Shown: positions 18,900 to 29,185, counted from the stretch's first letter. The stretch is 64,000 bases of DNA from Paraburkholderia caballeronis (GCF_900104845.1 NZ_FNSR01000001.1:2294001-2358000), one strand, 5' to 3'. Notes: a model not told the origin generated them from the sequence alone. Program-made: numbers and translations.

Positions 18900-19808
18900 A
18901 TGGCAAAGATCGGCTTTATCGGCCTCGGCATCATGGGCTCGCATATGGCGCGCAACCTGATCAAGGGCGGTCACTCGCTGTTCGTGAACGGCAAATACCC
19001 GGTGCCGGACGACCTGGCCGGGCAGACCACCGTGCTCGCCGACTCGACGGCGATCGCGCAGGCAGCGGACATCGTGATCGCGATGGTCCCGGACACGCCC
19101 GACGTCGCGAACGTGCTGTTCGCGGACGACGGCGTCGCGAAAGGCCTGTCGGCGGGCAAACTCGTGATCGACATGAGTTCGATCTCGCCGCTGGACACGC
19201 AGCAGTTCGCGAAGCAGATTAATGCGCTCGGCTGCGACTACCTCGACGCGCCGGTGTCCGGCGGCGAGGTCGGCGCGCGCGACGCGACGCTGACGATCAT
19301 GGTCGGCGGCCCGCAGCGCGCGTTCGACACGGCGAAACCGCTGTTCGACCTAATGGGCAAGAACATCTCGCTGATCGGCGACAACGGCGCGGGACAGACC
19401 TGCAAGGTCGCGAACCAGATCATCGTCGCGCTGAACATCGAGGCGGTCGCGGAGGCGCTGCTGTTCGCCGCGCGCTCGGGCGCCGATCCGGAACGCGTGC
19501 GCCGCGCGCTGATGGGCGGCTTCGCGTCGTCGCGGATTCTCGAAGTACACGGCGAGCGGATGACGAAACGCACGTTCAACCCGGGCTTCCGGATCGAACT
19601 GCACCAGAAGGACCTGAACCTCGCGCTCGACGGCGCGCGCAAGCTCGGGCTGTCGCTGCCGCACACCGCGAGCGCGCAGCAATTGTTCAGCGCGTGCTTC
19701 GCGAACGGCGGCAAGGCGTGGGATCACTCGGCGATGATCCGCGCGCTCGAACTGATGGCGAACTTCGAGATCGCCGACGCGCCGGATGCGCGGGCGAAGG
19801 CCGCGTAA
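18900..19808 (+). CDS. glxR: 2-hydroxy-3-oxopropionate (tartronate semialdehyde) reductase
   Basis: A 302-residue beta-hydroxyacid dehydrogenase that reduces tartronate semialdehyde to D-glycerate with NAD(P)H, completing the route from glyoxylate to glycerate. The N-terminal dinucleotide motif (GFIGLGIMGSHMARNL), the substrate motif DAPVSGGEVGARD and the catalytic Lys segment GQTCKVANQII are intact. It is the last gene of the gcl-hyi-glxR operon, with GGAG ahead of its ATG. Confidence 0.96.
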   Translation: MAKIGFIGLGIMGSHMARNLIKGGHSLFVNGKYPVPDDLAGQTTVLADSTAIAQAADIVIAMVPDTPDVANVLFADDGVAKGLSAGKLVIDMSSISPLDTQQFAKQINALGCDYLDAPVSGGEVGARDATLTIMVGGPQRAFDTAKPLFDLMGKNISLIGDNGAGQTCKVANQIIVALNIEAVAEALLFAARSGADPERVRRALMGGFASSRILEVHGERMTKRTFNPGFRIELHQKDLNLALDGARKLGLSLPHTASAQQLFSACFANGGKAWDHSAMIRALELMANFEIADAPDARAKAA

Positions 19809-20254
19809 CGCGTCCGGCCGCGTTACGTCGCGCCGTGACGATGCGACGCGCATCTTCCGAAAGAAACAGAAGGACGTGGCAACCGCGCGCAACGCGCGGC
19901 TGCCGAGGTGGGGCGCTCCGCGGCGGCGATGGTCGCCGCGGGGCAAATCGGGCCGCTCTGGGCTGAGGGCGGCCAGTGGTAGGTGGGGTCCGCAGCGGCG
20001 CCCGGTGACGATGGGGAAGCCTTGGTCGGTCAGACATCGTCTCCGGGTGTCCGCCTGTCGGATTGCAGCACAGCGACGTATTCGCCGCCTACCTACGATC
20101 AGCGCGATCCGACGCGACGTTTCACAACAGGCGGCCGTCACGCCCGCGCGGACCGCGCATTTGTTAAAGATCGGCCACCTTTCTTCCGGCTGTCGCGTAC
20201 CGGGTGTACCGTAACCGCTCCGAGTGTTTCTCAACCCCTGAAGGAGCGTGATCG
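19809..20254. other. Intergenic stretch between glxR and the BON-LysM gene
   Basis: 446 bp with no gene I can support; frames here are short and lack ribosome sites. The right end holds the AAGGAG site of the next gene, and the last 150 bp are less GC-rich and probably contain its promoter. Confidence 0.5.
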
Positions 20255-20725
20255 ATGGGTATCCTCAACTTCATCAAGGAAGCCGGCGAAAAACTGTTCG
20301 GCAGCGCGCCCGCCGCCGCACCGTCCGCGGACGAAGTGAACCAGAAGGCCGCCGACGCGATCGTCGCGTACGTCCGCGCGCAGAATCTCAGCGTGGACGG
20401 CCTTGGCGTCACGTTCGACAGCGCGACGCATACCGTCACCGTGACGGGCACCGCGCCGGACCAGGCAACGAAGGAAAAAATCCTCGTCGCGGCCGGCAAC
20501 GTGCAGAACGTCGACAAGGTGGACGACCAGTTGAGCGTCACGGCCCCGGCGCCGGCCGCGCAGTTCCATACCGTCGTCGCCGGCGACAACCTGTGGAAGA
20601 TCGCCGAGAAATACTATGGCAGCGGCGCGAAGAACGACGTGATCTTCCAGGCGAACACGCCGATGCTGAAGAGCCCGGACAAGATCTATCCGGGTCAGGT
20701 GCTGGTGATTCCGCCGCAGCCGTAA
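20255..20725 (+). CDS. kbp: BON and LysM domain protein, Kbp/YgaU-like
   Basis: A 156-residue protein with an N-terminal amphipathic segment (MGILNFIKEAGEKLFG), a BON domain at about 25-95, and a C-terminal LysM domain (FHTVVAGDNLWKIAEKYYG to YPGQVLVIPP). The architecture and length match E. coli Kbp (YgaU), a cytoplasmic potassium-binding protein. No signal peptide is visible despite the LysM domain, which also fits Kbp. It has an AAGGAG ribosome site and is monocistronic. The potassium role is inferred from the family. Confidence 0.9.
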   Translation: MGILNFIKEAGEKLFGSAPAAAPSADEVNQKAADAIVAYVRAQNLSVDGLGVTFDSATHTVTVTGTAPDQATKEKILVAAGNVQNVDKVDDQLSVTAPAPAAQFHTVVAGDNLWKIAEKYYGSGAKNDVIFQANTPMLKSPDKIYPGQVLVIPPQP

Positions 20726-20802
20726 CGCGCGGTTTCCTCCCATACCGCTGCGTGCCTGCTGACGCGGGCGCGCAGCGGCTTCCGCAGCGAACTCAATACA
20801 AT

Positions 20803-21834
20803 TCAATACGTATCGAACACCTGCTGCAACGCCGCCGCGCCCGCATGGCCCGCGGCCAGCGCGAGCATCAGCAGCACGCGCGCCTTGTACGGATTCAGCG
20901 TACCCGCCGACACGAACCCGAGCGCGCCGTCCTGCGCCGCGCCATTGCGCATCACGTGGCCCGAGCCGGTGCGCGACGCACGCACGATCGCGACGCCCTG
21001 CGCGGCTGCATCCGCGAGCGCCTGTTGCAGTGTCGCGTGAAGCGAGCCGTTGCCGGTTCCCGCGACGACGATCCCACGCACGCCCGCCACCACCAGCGCA
21101 TCGACCGCGGCGCGCGACACGCCCGCATAACTCGCGACGATCTCGACCTGCGGCCACTGCGCGCCGATCACGAACGCCGAATCGACCGTGTGCGGACGCA
21201 GCGCGCGCCGCTGGAATTCGACGCGTCCGTCCTGCACCCATCCCAGCGCGCCGACCTCCGGTGACTGAAACGCATCGACCGCATAGGTGCTGACCTTCGT
21301 CACGTCGCGCGCACAATGAATCCGGTTGTTGAACGCGACCAGCACGCCCTGCCCCGCCGCCGCGTTCGCAGCGACCGTGACCGCGTTCAGCAGGTTCAGC
21401 GGACCGTCCGCCGACAACGCGGACGCCGGCCGCATCGCGGCCGTCATCACGACCGGCTTCGTGCCCTTCACGGTCAGATGCAGCAGGTATGCGGTTTCTT
21501 CGAGCGTATCCGTGCCATGTGTAATCACGACACCGTCGACGTCGTCGCTCGCGAGCAGCGCGTTCACGCGCTGCGCGAGCTGAGTCCACAGCGCGAGCGG
21601 CATGTCCTTGCTGTCGATGCTCGCCACCTGCTCCGCGTGAATCCGCGCGATCGCGCCGAGACCCGGCACCGCGTCGAGCAACTGGCCGACGCCGATCACG
21701 CCGGCCTGATAACCGGCAGTGTTCGTCGCGTCGGGCGCCGCGCCGGCGATCGTGCCGCCGGTCGCGAGCACGGCGATGCGCGGCAGCGTATGCGCCGGCG
21801 TCGGAGAAGAGGAAGGAGTGACGGGTGTGTTCAT
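20803..21834 (-). CDS. ansA: L-asparaginase
   Basis: A 343-residue amidohydrolase that converts L-asparagine to aspartate and ammonia. The first catalytic threonine is T28 in the ATGGTIAG motif, and the second triad motif is VITHGTDTLEETA at about residues 101-113. The overall sequence is closer to type II enzymes, but no signal peptide precedes the catalytic strand (the first 18 residues are Pro/Ser/Thr-rich and polar), so it is probably cytoplasmic. It converges with the kbp gene and is followed, beyond 130 bp, by cysB on the same strand. Confidence 0.93.
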   Translation of the reverse strand: MNTPVTPSSSPTPAHTLPRIAVLATGGTIAGAAPDATNTAGYQAGVIGVGQLLDAVPGLGAIARIHAEQVASIDSKDMPLALWTQLAQRVNALLASDDVDGVVITHGTDTLEETAYLLHLTVKGTKPVVMTAAMRPASALSADGPLNLLNAVTVAANAAAGQGVLVAFNNRIHCARDVTKVSTYAVDAFQSPEVGALGWVQDGRVEFQRRALRPHTVDSAFVIGAQWPQVEIVASYAGVSRAAVDALVVAGVRGIVVAGTGNGSLHATLQQALADAAAQGVAIVRASRTGSGHVMRNGAAQDGALGFVSAGTLNPYKARVLLMLALAAGHAGAAALQQVFDTY

Positions 21835-21970
21835 GGCGGCGATTGTAAGCGATCCGACGCCGCGCGCGATCCGTCCGAACGGCCAACGGATGCCGCGCTA
21901 CCCGTCCGTTCCAGTCATATGAACCGGCAGTAACAGAGGCCGCGTGAAAACCGCGCGCGGCCCCCTTCGC

Positions 21971-22897
21971 TTACGCGATCTCGCGCAATTGGGCCGCGAT
22001 CTGCTGTTCGTTCAGATGCGGCGCGAACATCTCGATCAACCGGTAGGCGTACTGGCGCAGGAACGCGCCCTTGCGCAGACCGACGCGCGTCGTGCTCGCC
22101 TCGAACAGATGCTGCGTGTCGAGCGCGACGAGTTCGGTGTCGCGCTTCTCGTCGTAGGCCATCGCCGCGACGACGCCGATCCCCATTCCGAGTTCGACGT
22201 AGGTCTTGATCACGTCCGCATCGATCGCGGTCAGCACGACGTCCGGCAGCGCGCCCGCCTTCGCGAACGCCTGGTCGATGTGCGAGCGGCCCGTGAAGTC
22301 CTGGTCGTACGTGATGATCGGGTATTCGGCGATCTCTTCGAGCGTCAGGTTCTCGCGGCCGACGAGCGGATGCCCCTTCGGCACGACGACCACGTGATGC
22401 CACGAGTAGCACGGGAACGTGACGATGTCCGGATAACGGTCGAGCGCCTCGGTCGAGATGCCGATGTCCGCCTCGCCGTTGATGATCATCTGCGCGATCT
22501 GCTGCGGGTTGCCCTGGCGCAGCGCGAGATGCACCTTCGGGAACACCTCGGTGAACTTGTGCACGACCTTCGGCAGCGCGTAACGCGCCTGCGTGTGCGT
22601 GGTCGCGACGACGAGGTGGCCGCTGTCCTGATCCGCGAACTGGCGCGCGACGCGGCGCAGGTTCTCCGCGTCGAGCAGCATCCGCTCGATCAATTGATGC
22701 ACCGCCTTGCCCGGCTCGGTGAGCCCCGTCAACCGCTTGCCGCGGCGGATGAAGATATCGACGCCGAGTTCGTCTTCGAGGTCCTTGATCTGCTTCGACA
22801 CGCCCGACTGCGACGTGTACAGCACGTTCGCGACTTCGGTCAGGTTCATGTTCTGCCGCACGGCTTCGCGCACGAAGCGCAATTGCTGGAAATTCAT
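21971..22897 (-). CDS. cysB: CysB-type LysR regulator of sulfur assimilation
   Basis: A 308-residue LTTR with the CysB/Cbl N-terminus (MNFQQLRFVREAVRQNMNLTEVANVL, HTH around 20-45) and the effector-pocket motif THTQARYALP. The segment GQDFTGRSHID-like (residues about 195-207, YDQDFTGRSHID) is also present. CysB activates sulfate and sulfonate uptake genes with N-acetylserine as inducer. It lies 42 bp downstream of cysA on the same strand, as the last gene of the sulfate operon, so the regulator is probably made with the transporter it controls. Confidence 0.93.
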   Translation of the reverse strand: MNFQQLRFVREAVRQNMNLTEVANVLYTSQSGVSKQIKDLEDELGVDIFIRRGKRLTGLTEPGKAVHQLIERMLLDAENLRRVARQFADQDSGHLVVATTHTQARYALPKVVHKFTEVFPKVHLALRQGNPQQIAQMIINGEADIGISTEALDRYPDIVTFPCYSWHHVVVVPKGHPLVGRENLTLEEIAEYPIITYDQDFTGRSHIDQAFAKAGALPDVVLTAIDADVIKTYVELGMGIGVVAAMAYDEKRDTELVALDTQHLFEASTTRVGLRKGAFLRQYAYRLIEMFAPHLNEQQIAAQLREIA

Positions 22898-22939
22898 GTT
22901 CTTGTCTCCGGTACAGCCGAAGGTTGGTTTAATACGCGG

Positions 22940-23998
22940 TCACTGCGCGGGAAACACGCGCAACGCGCGCGGCACCGCGGTCACGCCGTCGCCGACTTCG
23001 AGGCGCAGCGCGCGCCACGCCTCGCGGTCCAGTTGCGCTTCGAGCGCGCCGCCGGTGCGGCTTTCGAGTTCGATCCGCACCGAGCCGCCGAGCGGCACCA
23101 CGCGCCGCACGTCGACGACGATGCCGTCGCGATGGCCGGTGTCCTGCGGATACAGCACGAGGTCGTGCGGCCGCACGTACGCGAGCGCCGGGCCTTCGAA
23201 CGTCGATTGCACCTCGATCCCCTGTGCGGCGCCGTCCGCGACGAAACCGCGGCCGTCAACGTGGCCGCGCAGCCGGTTTGCCGCGCCGAGGAACTCGTAG
23301 ACGAACGCGGTCTGCGGATGGTCGTACACGTCCTGCGGGCTGCCGACCTGCTCGACGTGACCCCGGTTCAGCACGACGATCCGGTCCGCGACTTCGAGCG
23401 CCTCTTCCTGGTCGTGTGTGACGAAGATCGTCGAGATGTGCAGGTCGTCGTGCAGCCGGCGCAGCCAGCTACGCAGTTCCTTGCGGACCTTCGCGTCGAG
23501 CGCGCCGAACGGCTCGTCGAGCAGCAGCACCTTCGGCTCGACCGCGAGCGCGCGCGCGAGCGCGATCCGCTGCCGCTGGCCGCCGGACAGCTCGGACGGG
23601 TACCGCTGCGCGAGCCAGTCCAGTTGCACGAGCTTCAGCAGTTCGTGCACCTTCTCGCGGATCGTCGCCTCGGACGGCCGCTCGTAGAGCGGCTTCACGC
23701 GCAGCCCGAACGCGACGTTCTCGAACACCGTCATGTGCCGGAACAGCGCGTAATGCTGGAACACGAAACCGACCTGGCGCTCGCGCGCGCCGACCGTGCC
23801 GACGTCCTGGCCCTGCAGCACGACCTGCCCCGCGTCCGCGTATTCGAGGCCCGCGATCACCCGTAGCAGCGTGGTCTTGCCACAACCGGAAGGCCCGAGC
23901 AGCGCGACCAGTTCGCCCGGCGGAAAGTCGAGCGACACGTTGTCGAGCGCGGTGAAGTCGCCGAAGCGCTTTTGCAGATTGCGAACGGTGATGCCCAT
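22940..23998 (-). CDS. cysA: Sulfate/thiosulfate ABC transporter ATP-binding protein
   Basis: A 352-residue ATPase. Walker A is GPSGCGKTT (about 36-44), the signature is [15 protein letters not shown], Walker B is [12 protein letters not shown], followed by the switch histidine in THDQEEALE and a C-terminal TOBE-like domain. It energises CysTW. Its ATG lies immediately after the cysW stop (TAA, then ATG), so the genes are translated together. The TOBE region suggests regulation by sulfate. Confidence 0.96.
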   Translation of the reverse strand: MGITVRNLQKRFGDFTALDNVSLDFPPGELVALLGPSGCGKTTLLRVIAGLEYADAGQVVLQGQDVGTVGARERQVGFVFQHYALFRHMTVFENVAFGLRVKPLYERPSEATIREKVHELLKLVQLDWLAQRYPSELSGGQRQRIALARALAVEPKVLLLDEPFGALDAKVRKELRSWLRRLHDDLHISTIFVTHDQEEALEVADRIVVLNRGHVEQVGSPQDVYDHPQTAFVYEFLGAANRLRGHVDGRGFVADGAAQGIEVQSTFEGPALAYVRPHDLVLYPQDTGHRDGIVVDVRRVVPLGGSVRIELESRTGGALEAQLDREAWRALRLEVGDGVTAVPRALRVFPAQ

Positions 23999-25000
23999 TT
24001 ACAGCTCTCCCTGTTGAGCCGGTCGGCGCACGGCGCCCGGCAGCGATGCATGAGTGGCGGCCCCGCCGACGCCATGGGTCGAGTCCGCCGAGCCGGCGGA
24101 CGCGGCCAGCGGACCCGCATGCGCGGGCAGCGCGCCGGGGTCGCGCAGTTCGGCGGACAGGTGGCGTTCGGCGAGCAGCTTGAGGCCGAGCGTCACGAGC
24201 GCGAGCAGCGCCAGCAGCGACGCGACGGCGAACGCGGCCGCGAAGTTGTATTCGTTGTAGAGGATCTCGACGTGCAGCGGCATCGTGTCGGTCTGCCCGC
24301 GAATGTGGCCGGACACCACCGACACCGCGCCGAACTCGCCCATCGCGCGCGCATTGCACAGGATCACGCCGTACAGCAGGCCCCAGCGGATGTTCGGCAG
24401 CGTCACGCGCCGGAACATCTGCCAGCCGGACGCGCCGAGCACGTGCGCGGCCTCTTCCTCGTCGTTGCCCTGCGCCTGCATCAGCGGGATCAGCTCGCGC
24501 GCGACGAACGGGAACGTGACGAAGATCGTCGCGAGCACGATGCCCGGCACCGCGAAGATGATCTGGATGTTGCGGTCCTGGAGCCACGGCCCGAGCCAGC
24601 CCTGCGCGCCGAACAGCAGCACGTAGATCAGGCCGGAGATCACCGGCGACACCGAAAACGGCAGGTCGATCAGCGTCGTCAGCAGCGCCTTGCCCTTGAA
24701 CTCGAACTTCGCGATCGCCCACGACGCGGCGAGGCCGAACGCGAGATTCAGCGGCACCGCGATCGCGGCGGTCATCAGCGTCAGCTTGATCGCGGACAGC
24801 GCGTCCGGATCGGCGAGCGAATTGAAATAGAAGCCGATGCCCTTGCTCAGCGCCTGCCAGAACACCGCGACGAGCGGCACCACGAGGAACAGCGCGAGAA
24901 ACACCAGCGCGATGCCGGTCAGCAGCCAGCGGACCCACGGCGCTTCCGTCACCGGATCGGGACGGCGCGGCGCGCCCGGGCGAAGCGGCGTGCGGCTCAT
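23999..25000 (-). CDS. cysW: Sulfate ABC transporter permease CysW
   Basis: A 333-residue inner-membrane permease with six predicted helices and the EAA loop ([22 protein letters not shown]). The Pro/Ala-rich C-terminus after about residue 285 is longer than in E. coli CysW. The ATG overlaps the cysT stop in an ATGA (24997-25000), giving tight coupling. Forms the channel with CysT. Confidence 0.95.
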   Translation of the reverse strand: MSRTPLRPGAPRRPDPVTEAPWVRWLLTGIALVFLALFLVVPLVAVFWQALSKGIGFYFNSLADPDALSAIKLTLMTAAIAVPLNLAFGLAASWAIAKFEFKGKALLTTLIDLPFSVSPVISGLIYVLLFGAQGWLGPWLQDRNIQIIFAVPGIVLATIFVTFPFVARELIPLMQAQGNDEEEAAHVLGASGWQMFRRVTLPNIRWGLLYGVILCNARAMGEFGAVSVVSGHIRGQTDTMPLHVEILYNEYNFAAAFAVASLLALLALVTLGLKLLAERHLSAELRDPGALPAHAGPLAASAGSADSTHGVGGAATHASLPGAVRRPAQQGEL

Positions 25001-25905
25001 TGCGCACCTCCCGCCGTGGCGGCGCCCGCGGCATCGCCGGCACCCGGACGCGGCGCGGCGGACGACGCGCCGCGGCTCGTGCGCCGCTGCAGATACCACT
25101 GCAGCGTGTTGATCAGCAACAGCATCACGAACGACACGCACAGCATCACGACCGCGAGCGCGGTCGCGCCGGCATAGTCGTACTGTTCGAGCTTCGTGAT
25201 GATGAGGAGCGACGTAATCTCGGACTTCATCGGCACGTTGCCGGCGATGAAGATCACCGAGCCGTACTCGCCGAGCGCGCGCGCGAACGCGAGCGCGAAG
25301 CCGGTCAGCAGCGCGGGCAGCGTGGCCGGCAGCACGACGCGGCGGAACGTCAGCCAGCGCGACGCGCCGAGGCACGCGGCGGCCTCCTCCTGCTCGCGCT
25401 CGAAGTCCTCCAGCACCGGCTGCACGGTGCGCACGACGAACGGCAGGCCGATGAACGTCAGCGCGACCAGCACGCCGGCCGGCGTGAATGCAATCTTGAT
25501 GCCGAGCGGCTGCAGGAACTGGCCGATCCAGCCGTTGCCCGCATAGACCGCCGCGAGCGAGATGCCGGCGACCGACGTCGGCAGCGCGAACGGCAGATCG
25601 ACGAGCGCGTCGACGATCCGCTTGAACGGAAACGAATAGCGCACCAGCACCCACGCGAGCAGGAAGCCGAACACCGCGTTGATCAACGCGCCGCCGAGCG
25701 CGGACAGGAACGTGAGCCGGTACGACGCGATCACGCGCGGCGACCACACCGCGCGGACGAACTGGTCCCAGTCGAGCGTCGCCGTCTTCAGGAAGGTCGC
25801 CGCAAGCGGAATGAGCACCACGAGGCTCAGATAAGCCACCGTGATGCCCAGCGTCAGGCCGAAGCCCGGTAACGCGCTCGGCTTGCGCAGTTGAAACGTC
25901 GTCAT
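24997..25905 (-). CDS. cysT: Sulfate ABC transporter permease CysT (CysU)
   Basis: A 302-residue permease starting [17 protein letters not shown]. It has six hydrophobic helices and the EAA loop [23 protein letters not shown]. The ATG at 25905 is preferred; a longer frame extends upstream to 26058 but overlaps the sbp coding end and the terminator. It overlaps cysW by 4 bp. Confidence 0.95.
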   Translation of the reverse strand: MTTFQLRKPSALPGFGLTLGITVAYLSLVVLIPLAATFLKTATLDWDQFVRAVWSPRVIASYRLTFLSALGGALINAVFGFLLAWVLVRYSFPFKRIVDALVDLPFALPTSVAGISLAAVYAGNGWIGQFLQPLGIKIAFTPAGVLVALTFIGLPFVVRTVQPVLEDFEREQEEAAACLGASRWLTFRRVVLPATLPALLTGFALAFARALGEYGSVIFIAGNVPMKSEITSLLIITKLEQYDYAGATALAVVMLCVSFVMLLLINTLQWYLQRRTSRGASSAAPRPGAGDAAGAATAGGAQ

Positions 25906-25944
25906 GCTCGTTGCTCTTTCGATGTTGCTCCGGCGCCGTGCGCC

Positions 25945-25972
25945 AAAAAGGCGCGCCACAGCGGCGCGCCTT
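25945..25972 (-). terminator. Hairpin between sbp and cysT, probable partial terminator or processing site
   Basis: A perfect 10-bp stem, AAGGCGCGCC (25948-25957) with GGCGCGCCTT (25963-25972), a 5-nt loop, and five T residues on the minus-strand 3' side. It may lower expression of the permease genes relative to the periplasmic binding protein. Confidence 0.65.
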
Positions 25973-26014
25973 GCCTGGAACATGGGCCGGTTGCAGCCGG
26001 CCCCGGTCCCGCCG

Positions 26015-27061
26015 TTATTGCGGCTGATAGATCGAGTCGAATACGCCGCCGTCCGCAAAGTGGGTCTTCTGCGCGTTCGCCCAGCCGCCGAACGTGTCGT
26101 CGACCGTGTACAGCTTCAGCTTCGGGAACTTCGCGGTCAGTTCGGCCGGCACCTTCGGCGAACGCGGACGGTAGAAGTTCTTCGCCGCGATCTCCTGGCC
26201 TTCGTCGCTGTACAGGAATTGCAGATACGCTTCCGACACCTTGCGCGTGCCGCGCTTGTCGACGACCTTGTCGACCACGGCGACCGGCGGCTCCGCGAGG
26301 ATGCTCACCGACGGCACGACGATCTCGAACTTGTCCGGGCCGAATTCCTTCAGCGACAGGAACGCCTCGTTCTCCCACGCGATCAGCACGTCGCCGATGT
26401 CGCGCTGCACGAAGCTCGTGGTCGCGCCGCGCGCGCCGGAATCGAGCACGCCCGCGTTCTTGTAGACCTTCGCGACGAACTCCTTCGCCTTCTGGTCGTT
26501 GCCGCCCGGCTGGTGCAGCGCATACGCCCACGCCGCGAGGTAGTTCCAGCGCGCGCCGCCCGAGGTCTTCGGATTCGGCGTCACGATCGACACGCCCGGC
26601 TTCGCGAGGTCGTCCCAGTCCTTGATGTGCTTCGGATTGCCCTTGCGCACGAGGAACACGATCGTCGACGTGTACGGCGACGCGTTGTCCGGCAGGCGCT
26701 TCTGCCAGTCCTTCGCGACGAGGCCCTTGTTCGCGAGCGCGTCGATGTCGTAGGCGAGCGCGAGCGTCACGACGTCGGCCTGCAGGCCGTCGAGCACCGA
26801 GCGCGCCTGCGCGCCGGAGCCGCCGTGCGACTGCTTGATCGTCAGGCTTTCGCCGGTTTTCGCCTTCCACTGCTTCGAGAAGGCTTCGTTGATGTCCTGG
26901 TACAGCTCGCGGGTCGGGTCATACGACACGTTCAGCAGCGTCGTGTCCGCATGTGCGGCCGGTGCGACGGCGGCGAGGCCGACGAGCGGCGCGAAGCCGA
27001 TTACCAGTTTGGCGGCCAGCGATTTCAGCCAGCCTGCGCGCCCCGTATTGCGATGACTCAT
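26015..27061 (-). CDS. sbp: Periplasmic sulfate-binding protein
   Basis: A 348-residue secreted binding protein. A basic N-terminus and hydrophobic core ([18 protein letters not shown]) end at a likely signal peptidase site AHA-D around residue 39. The mature part shows the sulfate-binding family features: [13 protein letters not shown], the [17 protein letters not shown] loop that binds the anion, and [18 protein letters not shown]. It delivers sulfate to CysTWA. First gene of the operon sbp-cysT-cysW-cysA-cysB; its promoter lies in the 27062-27290 interval shared with lexA. Confidence 0.95.
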   Translation of the reverse strand: MSHRNTGRAGWLKSLAAKLVIGFAPLVGLAAVAPAAHADTTLLNVSYDPTRELYQDINEAFSKQWKAKTGESLTIKQSHGGSGAQARSVLDGLQADVVTLALAYDIDALANKGLVAKDWQKRLPDNASPYTSTIVFLVRKGNPKHIKDWDDLAKPGVSIVTPNPKTSGGARWNYLAAWAYALHQPGGNDQKAKEFVAKVYKNAGVLDSGARGATTSFVQRDIGDVLIAWENEAFLSLKEFGPDKFEIVVPSVSILAEPPVAVVDKVVDKRGTRKVSEAYLQFLYSDEGQEIAAKNFYRPRSPKVPAELTAKFPKLKLYTVDDTFGGWANAQKTHFADGGVFDSIYQPQ

Positions 27062-27291
27062 CCACTTTCTCCGTGTTCTCGTGAGTGGGTTGGTGCTAAC
27101 GATGGGGGCCAGTCTAACGACACGCCTACATCATTAAAAATAATTGTTCCTCATTCTTTAATACGCAAAAGTGGTAAGGGCAGACAGAATCGCCGCTGAC
27201 GCGTCTTTTACGCCGTGTTGACGCCTCAAACCGACGCCGTAGCGCCGGTCTCATGAGCGAACTTCAAGTAACGCTTGAAAAGTGGCGAATA

Positions 27292-27307
27292 CTGTATAAA
27301 AATACAG
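27292..27307 (+). promoter_or_regulatory. LexA (SOS) box 1 of lexA
   Basis: CTGTATAAAAATACAG, a 16-bp CTGT-N8-ACAG palindrome matching the gamma/beta-proteobacterial LexA consensus, 27 bp upstream of the lexA start. Confidence 0.93.
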
Positions 27308-27311
27308 TCAC

Positions 27312-27327
27312 CTGTCTATCCATACAG
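27312..27327 (+). promoter_or_regulatory. LexA (SOS) box 2 of lexA
   Basis: CTGTCTATCCATACAG, a second perfect CTGT-N8-ACAG element, 20 bp (about two helical turns) from box 1 centre to centre, so two LexA dimers could bind the same DNA face. Fits autorepression of lexA. Confidence 0.92.
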
Positions 27328-27334
27328 TGGCGCC

Positions 27335-27985
27335 ATGACCAAACTCACCGCACGGCAGCAGCAGGTTTTCGACTTGATCCGGCGCGCGATCGAGCGCACC
27401 GGCTTTCCGCCCACCCGCGCGGAGATCGCCGCGGAACTCGGTTTCAGCTCGGCGAACTCAGCGGAAGAGCACCTGCGCGCACTGGCACGCAAGGGCGTGA
27501 TCGAACTGGCGGCCGGCGCGTCGCGCGGCATCCGACTGATGCCGCAGGGCGACGAGCTTCCGCATCAGTTCACGCTGCCGCACGCGAGCATCATGCAGTT
27601 GTCGCTGCCGCTCGTCGGGCGGGTGGCGGCCGGCAGTCCGATCCTCGCGCAGGAGCACATCTCGCAGCACTACGCATGCGACCCGGCGCTGTTTTCGAGC
27701 AAGCCCGACTATCTGCTGCAGGTGCGCGGCCTGTCGATGCGCGACGCGGGCATCTTCGACGGCGACCTGCTCGCGGTGCAGAAGCGCACCGAGGCGAAGG
27801 ACGGCCAGATCATCGTCGCGCGGCTCGGCGACGACGTCACCGTGAAGCGGCTGAAGCGGCGGCCGAACGGCATCGAGCTGATCGCCGAGAACCCCGATTA
27901 CGAAAACATTTTTGTCGAGGCCGGCAGCGCGGATTTCGCGCTGGAAGGCATCGCGGTCGGCCTGATCCGGCCGACCGAATTCTGA
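27335..27985 (+). CDS. lexA: LexA repressor
   Basis: A 216-residue SOS repressor. The N-terminal winged HTH recognises the two boxes upstream. The self-cleavage site is A99-G100 (GRVAAGSP), and the Ser-Lys dyad is S134 (VRGLSMRD) and K171 (DDVTVKRL). RecA filaments trigger autocleavage after DNA damage. The ATG at 27335 is chosen because the conserved [12 protein letters not shown] follows; an in-frame start at 27275 lies upstream of the LexA boxes and is not credible. A small gene of unknown function follows 21 bp after the stop. Confidence 0.98.
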   Translation: MTKLTARQQQVFDLIRRAIERTGFPPTRAEIAAELGFSSANSAEEHLRALARKGVIELAAGASRGIRLMPQGDELPHQFTLPHASIMQLSLPLVGRVAAGSPILAQEHISQHYACDPALFSSKPDYLLQVRGLSMRDAGIFDGDLLAVQKRTEAKDGQIIVARLGDDVTVKRLKRRPNGIELIAENPDYENIFVEAGSADFALEGIAVGLIRPTEF

Positions 27986-28006
27986 CCGCCGTCCGGAGAG
28001 AAAACC

Positions 28007-28387
28007 ATGGAACGCCTTGCCCGCCTGTTGCCGTTTCGCCAGTTCGGCCGCCTTCGTCATCTGCGCGGCATCGCGTCGTGCGCGGCGCGTGCCGCTCAGG
28101 CGCTGCCCGTCACCGCCTCGCTGTTCGACGCGCCGGCCGCCGAGCCGAGGATCGATGCTAAAACCGAAGCCGCCCCGCTGCCCGTACTGCCGTCCGCGCA
28201 GCCGGCGTTCGCCCGCGTGTCGCTAAATAGCGGACTGAACGCGGAGCCCGCGCAGCGGGCGCCGGTCCGCGTGTATCACGGTCCGTCGCGGCTGATCATG
28301 GTCGGCACCGTCGATGCGGTCTGCCGGATGATCGACCGCTGCATCGCCGAGCAACAGGCGGAGTTGTCGGCCGCGCTCACGCGGTGA
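28007..28387 (+). CDS. Uncharacterised protein encoded directly downstream of lexA
   Basis: A 126-residue protein I do not recognise. It has an Arg/Leu-rich N-terminus, an Ala/Pro-rich middle and a better-conserved-looking C-terminus (VRVYHGPSRLIMVGTVDAVCRMIDRC). No signal peptide or membrane helix is evident. The ATG has a GGAGAG site, and the gene begins 21 bp after lexA with no terminator between, so it should be SOS-induced with lexA. In Pseudomonas the lexA-adjacent gene is sulA, but I see no SulA signature here. Confidence 0.75.
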   Translation: MERLARLLPFRQFGRLRHLRGIASCAARAAQALPVTASLFDAPAAEPRIDAKTEAAPLPVLPSAQPAFARVSLNSGLNAEPAQRAPVRVYHGPSRLIMVGTVDAVCRMIDRCIAEQQAELSAALTR

Positions 28388-28469
28388 CCGTGAGGATGTC
28401 GCGAGCCGGGATCGTTTTCTCGTGGCGGCGGTCAACGTCAGGTGTTCATTACTTCACCTGCCCGCCCCG

Positions 28470-29126
28470 ATGACCGTTTCCCCCGTTTCCAGCAGACGCT
28501 GGCTCAAACCCGTCGCGATCACGATGATCGTCGTATTCGTCGTCGCGATGATCGGTTATGCGTATGCATCGCCGTACATCGCGCTGAACCGGCTCAAGCA
28601 AGCCGCCGACGCACGCGACGCGGCAACCTTGAACCAATACGTCGATTACCCGGCGCTGCGCGGAAGCCTGAAGGAAGAAGTCGGTGAGATGCTGCAGAAG
28701 CGGATCGGCGCGGAACACAGCAGCAATCCGCTGCTACTGTTCGGTGCGGTGATCGGCGCGGCGCTGATCGGGCCGCTGGTCGATGCGTACGCGACGCCGG
28801 ACGGCGTCGCCGCGCTGCTGAACGGGATGCCGCCGCGCGGCGAGCCGGGCGAACGGCCGCCGGCCACGCCCGGCACCCCCGCGGCCCCGGGTCAGGACGT
28901 GCCGCCGCCGGCCGCACCGGCACAGGCTCAACCCGCGCCGCCTCCCGTCGCGAGCGCGACTGCACCGGAATCCCGGCCGCAGACGACCGCCGGCTACCGT
29001 GGCATCAACGAATTCGTCGTCACGTGGCGGCACGGCGCGGACGAACCGCGTTATGCAGCGATCCTGCAACGGCACGGCCTCTTTTCGTGGAAGCTCGCGG
29101 CCGTCGAGTTGAACGACGCGAACTGA
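28470..29126 (+). CDS. DUF2939 domain-containing membrane-anchored protein
   Basis: A 218-residue protein with one N-terminal hydrophobic helix (about 16-36, IVVFVVAMIGYAYASP), then the DUF2939 region (YIALNRLKQAADARDAATL and YVDYPALRGSLKE), a Pro/Ala-rich linker at about 125-170, and a short C-terminal beta-rich part. Probably anchored in the inner membrane with the bulk in the periplasm. Function unknown. The ATG at 28470 is preferred because the helix then starts at residue 16. Confidence 0.8.
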   Translation: MTVSPVSSRRWLKPVAITMIVVFVVAMIGYAYASPYIALNRLKQAADARDAATLNQYVDYPALRGSLKEEVGEMLQKRIGAEHSSNPLLLFGAVIGAALIGPLVDAYATPDGVAALLNGMPPRGEPGERPPATPGTPAAPGQDVPPPAAPAQAQPAPPPVASATAPESRPQTTAGYRGINEFVVTWRHGADEPRYAAILQRHGLFSWKLAAVELNDAN

Positions 29127-29185
29127 CCGTGGCGGCCGGCATTGTCCGCCTGCCGCCGCGCAAAGATATCCGCCAGGTCGAAAGC

